Assembly (NCBI GenBank): GCA_020638065.1
Contig: JACKJG010000011.1
Coordinates: forward strand, 62,001-126,000
Reading direction: 5' to 3'
From: Hyphomicrobiaceae bacterium
GTDB lineage: Bacteria; Pseudomonadota; Alphaproteobacteria; Rhizobiales; Devosiaceae
Length of the DNA stretch: 64,000 nucleotides
Every line of letters starts with the position of its first letter. Positions within the stretch are counted from its first letter, which is position 1. Below the pieces are notes generated by a model. It was not told where the DNA came from. It saw nothing but the letters and a program-made list of their open reading frames with translations, and searched no databases. Below, piece by piece: positions 58,507 through 64,000 of this stretch. A program made the position numbers and the translations under genes.

Positions 58507-58661
58507 GGTAGAACCCGAGAAAACGAACGGGTGCCTGATAGCGGCAATTGCGCATGGCTGGCAATGCCGGCCTTCCCGGCGCCGGCGGAGAATTTCTCCC
58601 CCTTGCCGGGTGTGGGCCGCTGCGCTAAAGGGGCGCCAATTCGTTCCCAAAGGAGATTTCC

Positions 58662-59084
58662 ATGGCTCTCGAGCGCACCTTTTCCATCATCAAGCCCGAT
58701 GCCACCAAGCGCAACATCACCGGCAAGATCATCGCCAAGTTCGAGGATGCCGGCCTGCGCGTCGTCGCTTCAAAGCGCATCCACATGACCCGCGAGCAGG
58801 CCGAAGGTTTCTATGCGGTCCACAAGGAACGCCCCTTCTTCGGCGAGCTGGTCGATTTCATGATTTCCGAGCCGGTCGTCGTTCAGGTTCTCGAAGGTGA
58901 AAACGCCATCGCCAAAAACCGCGAAGTCATGGGCGCCACCAATCCTGACAATGCGGCGGAAGGCACCATCCGAAAGGAATTCGCGCTCTCGGTCGGCGAA
59001 AACTCTGTGCATGGTTCCGACGCGCCGGAAACTGCGGCAGAGGAAATCAAGTTCTTCTTCACCGACGCCGAAATCGTTGGGTGA
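58662..59084 (+). CDS. ndk: Nucleoside diphosphate kinase, 140 aa
   Basis: Balances NTP pools. ERTFSIIKPDATKRN at the start, the catalytic His in NSVHGSDAPETA (about residue 117), and normal length. AAAGGAGA lies seven bases upstream. A strong terminator follows. Confidence 0.98.
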   Translation: MALERTFSIIKPDATKRNITGKIIAKFEDAGLRVVASKRIHMTREQAEGFYAVHKERPFFGELVDFMISEPVVVQVLEGENAIAKNREVMGATNPDNAAEGTIRKEFALSVGENSVHGSDAPETAAEEIKFFFTDAEIVG

Positions 59085-59132
59085 TCGACGGACGAGCACC
59101 GGTCGGCACGGCTGGGCAAATCGCATTTTCCA

Positions 59133-59160
59133 AAAGAGCCGCAATCGCGGCTCTTTTTTT
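59133..59160 (+). terminator. Rho-independent terminator of ndk
   Basis: Perfect 10-bp stem AAAGAGCCGC / GCGGCTCTTT with loop AATC, then four more T residues (seven T in a row in all). It ends ndk 49 bases after its stop codon. Confidence 0.93.
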
Positions 59161-59208
59161 GTGTTGCGGGCTCGCGGCAGTATGGAATCCAGGTTTCGTG
59201 ATCACCAT

Positions 59209-59259
59209 ATTCATGAATGTTGGGGGCGTTCAGGAACTCTAAATGAGGAGGTTCCGATG
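59209..59259 (+). promoter_or_regulatory. Candidate ROSE-like RNA thermometer in the hsp20 leader
   Basis: The arm GGAACTC (59233-59239) can pair with GAGGTTCC (59248-59255), giving 7 bp with one bulged G (59250) and an 8-nt loop; this buries most of the ribosome site GAGGAGG just before the start codon at 59257. A short stem with a bulged G across the ribosome site is the design of ROSE thermometers, known for small heat-shock genes in rhizobia. A perfect 10-bp palindrome (ATTCATGAAT) lies upstream at 59209-59218. No sigma-32 promoter boxes could be defined. Confidence 0.5.
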
Positions 59260-59739
59260 AGAAACGAAACCAAAACCACCGAAAAGTTGCCAACCCACAC
59301 GCACAATCCGTTCATGGATCTGCAAAAGCGTATGGACGATCTTTTTACCGATTTCTCGATCGGTTATTCTTGGCCGGAGATCTTTTCCGGTTCACGCGCT
59401 GACGTCGTCCCGAAAATGGACGTTCGCAACGTCGAAGACAAGGTGATCGTCACAGCTGAGCTGCCCGGCGTGGTGGAGAAAGATATCGACATCAATGTCG
59501 ATCACGACATGCTGACGATTTCCGGCGAAAAACATTCGGAAACGGAATCGAAGGAAGACGAATGGATGCGCTCGGAGCGCTCCTACGGAAGTTTTTCCCG
59601 CACAGTCCGGTTGCCGTTCACCATCAACCCCGATGAGGTGACGGCCAGGTTCCAGCACGGCGTGCTGACCGTCGAAGTCAAGCACCCGCCTGAAAAACTG
59701 CGGACGAGCAAGAAGATCCCGATTGCCGGGACCCACTAG
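59257..59739 (+). CDS. Hsp20-family small heat-shock protein, 160 aa
   Basis: ATP-independent holdase. The alpha-crystallin domain spans about residues 48-150 (PKMDVRNVEDKVIVTAELPGVV in short VIVTAELPGV; SGEKHSE; ARFQHGVLTVEVKHPP), and the N-terminal arm has FMDLQKRMDDLFTDF. The final tail holds KKIPIAG, the I-x-I-like oligomer motif. The start at 59257 has GAGGAGG; an ORF extension into the upstream region has no support. It is a single gene between two terminators, so regulation acts on it alone. Confidence 0.95.
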   Translation: MRNETKTTEKLPTHTHNPFMDLQKRMDDLFTDFSIGYSWPEIFSGSRADVVPKMDVRNVEDKVIVTAELPGVVEKDIDINVDHDMLTISGEKHSETESKEDEWMRSERSYGSFSRTVRLPFTINPDEVTARFQHGVLTVEVKHPPEKLRTSKKIPIAGTH

Positions 59740-59757
59740 GCATAAATGCTGAACGAA

Positions 59758-59787
59758 GAGGGGGCCATCCGGCCCCCTCGGTTTTTT
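59758..59787 (+). terminator. Rho-independent terminator of hsp20
   Basis: Nine-bp stem GAGGGGGCC / GGCCCCCTC with loop ATCC, followed after GG by six T residues. It lies 18 bases after the hsp20 stop, and being between convergent genes it may also slow the opposite chemoreceptor transcript. Confidence 0.92.
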
Positions 59788-59810
59788 GGTGAATCAATCT
59801 CTTTGGAAAA

Positions 59811-60965
59811 TCAGATAACCTTGCGGACTTCCTCAAGAAATCCCGCGACGGCCGCGCGCAGGCCTTCGCCGTTTTCGTTGAGCCCCTTCGATGCCGCCAG
59901 AACCTGACCCGCGATCTGATCGGTTTCGGAAACCGCCTGACTGATCATCTGGATATTGGCGCTGACTTCTGTCGTGCCCCGCGCGGCCTGATCGATGTTG
60001 CCGGCGATTTCCTGGGTGGCCGCGCTCTGCTCTTCAACCGCTGCGGCGATGGTGGTCGAGACCTCATCGACCCGGGCAATCGTTTCTCCGATCCGCGCAA
60101 TTGCGTCGACCGCGCGATTGCTCGCTTCCTGAATTTCCGCAATCTGCTTGCCGATTTCCTCGGTCGCGGTGGCCGTCTGGTTGGCCAGCGACTTAACCTC
60201 GGAGGCGACGACCGCAAACCCCTTGCCCGCTTCGCCGGCGCGTGCAGCTTCAATGGAGGTGTTCAGGGCCAGAAGGTTGGTCTGGTCGGCAATATCGGCG
60301 ATGAGCGCTACGACCTCGCCGATTTTACGGGAGGCATCTGCCAACCCTCTGACGTCTTCATTGGCCTGGCGCACTTCCTGAACGGCGGCACCGGTCACCT
60401 GGCTGGCGCGGTTGACCTGTTCGGAAATCTCGCTGACCGAATTGGTCATTTCCTCTGTGGCCGCCGCAACCGAGGACACGCTCGCCGATGCCTGTTCCGC
60501 AGCGGATGACACGGCCATCGATTGCTGCGTGGTGCTCGAGGAACTCTCACCCATATTGGTGGCCGAGGTCTGCAACCCGCCCGCCGCGTCGGTGACGCTG
60601 CTGACGACCTGACCCATTTCTTCCTCAAACTTCGAGACAACTCCCGAAAAGGCGCTGACGCGCCCTTCCATGGATTCCATCGCAACATTGATGGTGCGGC
60701 TGGCTTCTCCGAAAGCGCCAAGCATGCCGCGCTCGGAGATTTTGCGGAAATACTTGTTTGCCGCGACATATTCGAGCGAAGCGCGGGTTTCCCGCACATA
60801 GGCGTCGCAGCGATCGATCATCCGGTTGACCGCATGCAGCAATTCACCGGCATCGCCTTTCTCGCTGATGCCGATTACACGCGCCTCGAAGTCGCCCTGG
60901 GAGACAGCGGCACAAACCTTGAGCGCTTTCTGGATGGCGCTTTTGTTGGCGTTGGAAAACATCAT
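59811..60965 (-). CDS. Membrane-less methyl-accepting chemotaxis protein, 384 aa
   Basis: The highly conserved tip IADIADQTNLLALNTSIEAARAGEAGKGFAVVASEV (short: DQTNLLALNTSIEAARAGE) shows an MCP signalling domain (about 150-384); the common NAAIEAARAGE is here NTSIEAARAGE. The first 110 residues have no membrane segment and resemble HAMP-type helical modules (VNRMIDRCDAYVRETRASLEYV in short MIDRCDAYVRETRA; RGMLGAFGEASRTIN). It starts 11 bases after the PAS gene with AAGGAG. The absence of a sensor domain suggests that the PAS protein provides the input. Confidence 0.93.
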   Translation of the reverse strand: MMFSNANKSAIQKALKVCAAVSQGDFEARVIGISEKGDAGELLHAVNRMIDRCDAYVRETRASLEYVAANKYFRKISERGMLGAFGEASRTINVAMESMEGRVSAFSGVVSKFEEEMGQVVSSVTDAAGGLQTSATNMGESSSSTTQQSMAVSSAAEQASASVSSVAAATEEMTNSVSEISEQVNRASQVTGAAVQEVRQANEDVRGLADASRKIGEVVALIADIADQTNLLALNTSIEAARAGEAGKGFAVVASEVKSLANQTATATEEIGKQIAEIQEASNRAVDAIARIGETIARVDEVSTTIAAAVEEQSAATQEIAGNIDQAARGTTEVSANIQMISQAVSETDQIAGQVLAASKGLNENGEGLRAAVAGFLEEVRKVI

Positions 60966-60976
60966 GCTTGGCTCCT

Positions 60977-61507
60977 TCAGGCAGCGAGTGTGAGGACGAA
61001 GCGGTCGTAGGCCATGCCCTTTTCGGCAAGAAAGGCCTTGACCTGTTCCAGCGAGGCAGCCAGCCCGTCTTTACGGTTGGCGTTGGCGCGTTCTGTTTTG
61101 AGAAGGCTGGCGTAGAGCGGTCTGATATGGTTGTCGAGAATTGACCGGTCCGGCACCCGCCGGTTGGAATGGAAGCCAACCACATTTCCATGTGCGTCCC
61201 GGCTCGGGGTAACGTGCGCATTGACCCAATAATGGTCGCCATTTTTGCAGCGGTTGACCACATAGGCGAAGATCTCGTCGCCGTTCTGGATCGTCTCCCA
61301 AAGAAGCGCAAAAATCGCGCGCGGCATGTCGGGATGCCGGATCATCGCGTGCGGCTGCCCGATGCATTCTTGCTCGGTATACCCGGCAACCCGCAAAAAC
61401 ACGTCGTTGCAATAGGTTATGTGGCCCTTGAGATTGGTTTTCGAGACGATCAACTCGTCCTCGTCGAAAAACTGCTCAACGCCGCTCAGACTCAGCTCTT
61501 TCGCCAT
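60977..61507 (-). CDS. Aer-like PAS-domain protein, 176 aa
   Basis: One PAS domain (about residues 15-125) of the Aer type: IVSKTNLKGHITYCNDVFLRVAGYTEQECIGQPHAMIRHPDMPRAIFALLW contains the markers ITYCNDVFLRVAGY, HAMIRHPDMP and, further on, NRCKNGDHYWVNAHVTP. Such domains hold FAD or haem and report redox or oxygen. The rest is helical. No membrane segment. GGAGG precedes the start. Paired with the next MCP, it gives in two proteins what Aer has in one. Confidence 0.92.
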   Translation of the reverse strand: MAKELSLSGVEQFFDEDELIVSKTNLKGHITYCNDVFLRVAGYTEQECIGQPHAMIRHPDMPRAIFALLWETIQNGDEIFAYVVNRCKNGDHYWVNAHVTPSRDAHGNVVGFHSNRRVPDRSILDNHIRPLYASLLKTERANANRKDGLAASLEQVKAFLAEKGMAYDRFVLTLAA

Positions 61508-61613
61508 GCTCGCCTCCGTGAGATGAAATCGCAAAAAGGCTATGTGGCTTTGGCTAACGGAATGTGGGGGCAGGGATCAGGAAAACGACTTAGGCGCCAG
61601 CGGGGCTTGGATC

Positions 61614-62996
61614 TCAAACGATCTCGATATGCCCTTTGATGTCTTCAAAATCGGCGCCCTTGATCTTGAGCAGGTCACCATGTCCGAAATCGAACACATA
61701 GCCCCACTTGCTGTCGTGTCCGAGCTGGTTGAGAACCGCCCGCGCACTCTTTTTGCCAGCCCATAGATCTTCATCGAGAACGATCACGTCGTTCCCGTGG
61801 AAATCGACGATCCGGTCGTCACGGTCCCCATCACCAAAGTGAAAGCGGTCAGCGCCGTTGCCGCCTTCGAGAATGTCTCGCCCTTTGCCGCCCCAGAGAT
61901 CGTCGGAGCCATTTCCGCCCAGAAGCCGGTCGTTGCCGCTCCGTCCACGCAGAACATCAGCACCATCGTTACCCCAGAGTTTGTTCGCAGCGCCGTTGCC
62001 GCCGAGAAAATCCTTGCCCGAACCGCCCTTGGCATTTTCAATGAGCGAGCGTTTGTCTCCCTCGAACAACAAAGCGTTGAAGATATTGCCCCGCGAATGG
62101 AAACCCTCGCCGAGGTCGGCGAGTTGGTTCTGCGAGAACGTGCTGTGCCCACCGGGCCGGAGGTCGACCTTCACGCCGCTTGTATAAGCGGAAAGGTCAT
62201 ATGTGTCCTTGCCGCCACCATCCCAGATGGTGGCAAAGATGCGGTTTTCACCCGGCGCAATCGCAACCCCGCCATTGACGAGGGTGTTTCCGCTGCCCGG
62301 TGTCCATTTGTAGACCGTATTGCCGGAATTGGTGCTGTAGTCGGCTCCATACATGTATTGCAGGGCAGCGATATCGAACATCATGTAGGTTTGGGCGCGA
62401 CCCCAAACCTCGTTGGTGAACGCAGAACCATCCGAACCGACATGCGACTTGTAGGTCATGATGGAGAATTCCATCGAATCCAGATCGGCTGGCAGCGCCC
62501 CGAACACATTGTTTTCGTGCGGATGCTTCAGCCCGAGAGCGTGGCCAATTTCGTGCTGGATCGTGTACCAGGCCCAGTTGCCCGCAACCGAATTGTCGTA
62601 ATAGTCGAAGAACCAGACATCGCCGCCTGTGTCCTCGGTGTCGGGGTAGAAGCCCCAAGCACCGTGATAGGCCGTGCCGCTATCATTTCCGAGTCGGATT
62701 TGCGCGTTGGTCGCGCTGGAAAAATCGACCTCGAGATTTGTGAAGCCTTCGACGCTGAAACCATCGTCCGCGGCCGTGCCGGCCTGCTTGTCGAGAGCAA
62801 ATGCAGCCGTTGCCATGATCGAGGCACCGACTTGCGAGAAGGTCGAGATGTCGTCTGGATAGGCGTAATCGCCTTCGCTATCGGGGAAGTCGAAAAAGAT
62901 CTGGTTGTCGCCCCAGCGCACGCCGCTGAGCAGGGCATCGACATCGATGTTACCCGAGGCAAAAACGCTCTGAATGCTGTGACCAACGCCGCTCAT
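61614..62996 (-). CDS. Serralysin-type (M10) RTX metalloprotease, 460 aa
   Basis: Zinc protease with the motif HEIGHALGLKHPH (about 148-160) and the Met-turn SIMTYKSH. The C-terminal part has RTX nonapeptide repeats (GGNGAANKLWG, GNDGADVLRG, GGNGSDDLWG, GGNGADRFHF) that bind calcium, followed by a type I secretion C-terminus (ADFEDIKGHIEIV). There is no N-terminal signal, as expected for type I secretion. The start at 62996 is preferred to 63014 because GGAGG lies five bases upstream. No type I transporter or inhibitor gene is in the window. Confidence 0.93.
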   Translation of the reverse strand: MSGVGHSIQSVFASGNIDVDALLSGVRWGDNQIFFDFPDSEGDYAYPDDISTFSQVGASIMATAAFALDKQAGTAADDGFSVEGFTNLEVDFSSATNAQIRLGNDSGTAYHGAWGFYPDTEDTGGDVWFFDYYDNSVAGNWAWYTIQHEIGHALGLKHPHENNVFGALPADLDSMEFSIMTYKSHVGSDGSAFTNEVWGRAQTYMMFDIAALQYMYGADYSTNSGNTVYKWTPGSGNTLVNGGVAIAPGENRIFATIWDGGGKDTYDLSAYTSGVKVDLRPGGHSTFSQNQLADLGEGFHSRGNIFNALLFEGDKRSLIENAKGGSGKDFLGGNGAANKLWGNDGADVLRGRSGNDRLLGGNGSDDLWGGKGRDILEGGNGADRFHFGDGDRDDRIVDFHGNDVIVLDEDLWAGKKSARAVLNQLGHDSKWGYVFDFGHGDLLKIKGADFEDIKGHIEIV

Positions 62997-63141
62997 TGGA
63001 TCCTCCGCAGACATTCCGACTAGCCGTGAGGACCGCCCGGATCAAACGATTGCAGTCGTTAATCTTAACCTGAAACCGTTTGGGGCTGGATGCCGGGCGC
63101 GCGCCGCGCTAGGGATCGGTGAAACGCGAAAAGTCCCGAAA

Positions 63142-64000
63142 ATGAACCAGCACCCTCGCATCGCACGCTCCGTATGTCCCCACGATTGCCCGTCGACATG
63201 CGCTCTCGATATTGAAATCGGTGTTGATGGCCGCATGGGACGCGTTCGAGGCGCCAAGGACGATCCATATACGGCCGGCGTGATCTGCGAGAAGGTTGCC
63301 CGCTATGCCGAGCGCTATCATCATCCCGACCGCCTGCTTCATCCGCTCCGGCGCACCGGCGCAAAAGGCGAGGGGAAGTGGCAGCGCATTTCCTGGAACG
63401 AGGCGTTTGAGGAAATCACCGCCCGCTTCGCCGAAGTGGAACGTGATTTCGGCCCGGAATCCGTCTGGCCCTATTTCTACGCCGGCACGATGGGCCACGT
63501 TCACCGCAACACCATCGACAAATTGCGCAACCTGCGCGGCTATTCCCGGCAATACGAAACCATCTGTTCCCACGTCGCCTATGCTGGCTATCTGGCCGGA
63601 ACCGGTCTGATCACCGGTGTCGATCCCGTCGACATGGCCAAAGCGGAGGTCGTGGTGATCTGGGGTACCAATCCCGTCAACACCCAGGTCAATGTTATGA
63701 CCCACGCCATGCGCGCCAAGAAGAATGGCGCCAAGCTCGTGGTGATCGACATCTACCGCACGGGGACAATGGAACAGGCCGATATGCCCATCTTGCTCCG
63801 GCCTGGCAGCGACGGTGCATTTGCAGCCGCGGTTATGCAGGTCCTGTTGCGCGACGGCTTGGCGGATCGGGAATATCTGCGCGATTTCACGGACTTCTCG
63901 GACGAGTTTGAATCACATCTGCAAACCCGGACGCCGGAATGGGCCGCCGAAATTACCGGCCTCAGCGTCGCCGAGATCGAGGCGTTCGCCCACCTCGTCG
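63142..64000 (+). CDS. Molybdopterin oxidoreductase, N-terminal part (runs off the window)
   Basis: The first 286 residues of a DMSO-reductase-family enzyme. The 4Fe-4S motif is CPHDCPSTC with the fourth Cys in GVICEKVARY (about 13-54); KWQRISWNEAFEEI and VVIWGTNPVNTQ (about 173) are the molybdopterin-binding regions. There is no signal peptide, so it should be cytoplasmic, as in formate dehydrogenase-like and related members. The substrate cannot be told from this part. The start has no clear ribosome site; ATG at 63142 gives the family N-terminus. Confidence 0.93.
   Translation, partial: MNQHPRIARSVCPHDCPSTCALDIEIGVDGRMGRVRGAKDDPYTAGVICEKVARYAERYHHPDRLLHPLRRTGAKGEGKWQRISWNEAFEEITARFAEVERDFGPESVWPYFYAGTMGHVHRNTIDKLRNLRGYSRQYETICSHVAYAGYLAGTGLITGVDPVDMAKAEVVVIWGTNPVNTQVNVMTHAMRAKKNGAKLVVIDIYRTGTMEQADMPILLRPGSDGAFAAAVMQVLLRDGLADREYLRDFTDFSDEFESHLQTRTPEWAAEITGLSVAEIEAFAHLV

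Noticed and set aside
58560..58620. Several GC-rich small inverted repeats in the ABC-F/ndk gap
   Set aside because: Stems are short and overlapping, with no T-run or consistent arrangement; expected by chance at this GC content.

Overview
The window reads as a chromosomal segment of a Gram-negative alphaproteobacterium of the order Hyphomicrobiales. The protein sequences look closest to the Devosia/Pelagibacterium side of the order, but that placement is an impression, not a computed result. The clues are the gene orders ppx-rlmE, guaB-rsmB-guaA, rpsF-rpsR-rplI-dnaB-alr-radA-cvpA-purF, fabD-fabG-acpP-fabF-mltG-yicC-gmk and lptF-lptG-lptD-surA-pdxA-rsmA, the high GC content, and frequent 1-nt or 4-nt stop/start overlaps. 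I found no rRNA, tRNA, CRISPR array, insertion sequence or transposase.

Region 1 (1 to about 9,240) is the late end of a prophage. It holds the C-terminal part of a tail-tip protein, a collagen-like tail fibre with small accessory proteins, a clear intrinsic terminator, then a tightly overlapped lysis cassette (GH108 lysozyme, four small membrane proteins and a DUF6527-like protein). A Dam-type adenine methylase, a small lipoprotein, a zinc-ribbon protein and two opposite-strand genes follow; one of the latter is a secreted protein that looks like a PD-(D/E)XK fold. The prophage-chromosome junction probably lies in the gene-free stretch 9,237-9,651.

Region 2 (9.6-29.3 kb) is housekeeping: Ppx/GppA phosphatase and RlmE, an MFS exporter, an ABC exporter, the guanine nucleotide genes guaB and guaA flanking a MAPEG protein, an RsmB-type methyltransferase and TspO, a deacetylase-like protein, the electron-transfer-flavoprotein chain etfB-etfA-ETF-QO, NnrU, ArgJ, a YfgM-like protein and the ribosome-assembly GTPase Der.

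Region 3 (29.3-38.7 kb, minus strand) carries an SDR, purF, cvpA, radA, alr, dnaB, a cupin and the ribosomal protein genes rplI, rpsR and rpsF. Region 4 (39.1-46 kb, plus strand) carries a DUF2147 protein, the fatty-acid synthesis cluster fabD-fabG-acpP-fabF, mltG, yicC and gmk. Region 5 (46-53.4 kb, minus strand) is the outer-membrane biogenesis cluster rsmA-pdxA-surA-lptD-lptG-lptF, whose products fold and move LPS and outer-membrane proteins.

Region 6 (53.5-64 kb) is more mixed: holC, a DUF4344 metallopeptidase, a LysR regulator with a small divergent ORF, a DUF985 cupin, an ABC-F ATPase, ndk, a small heat-shock protein with a possible RNA thermometer, a PAS protein followed by a membrane-less chemoreceptor (a split Aer-like pair), a serralysin-type RTX protease and the start of a molybdopterin oxidoreductase that runs off the window. 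The best leads for something new are the hsp20 leader, the three-arm structured DNA after guaA, the split Aer pair, and the DUF6527-like and PD-(D/E)XK-like proteins of the prophage.
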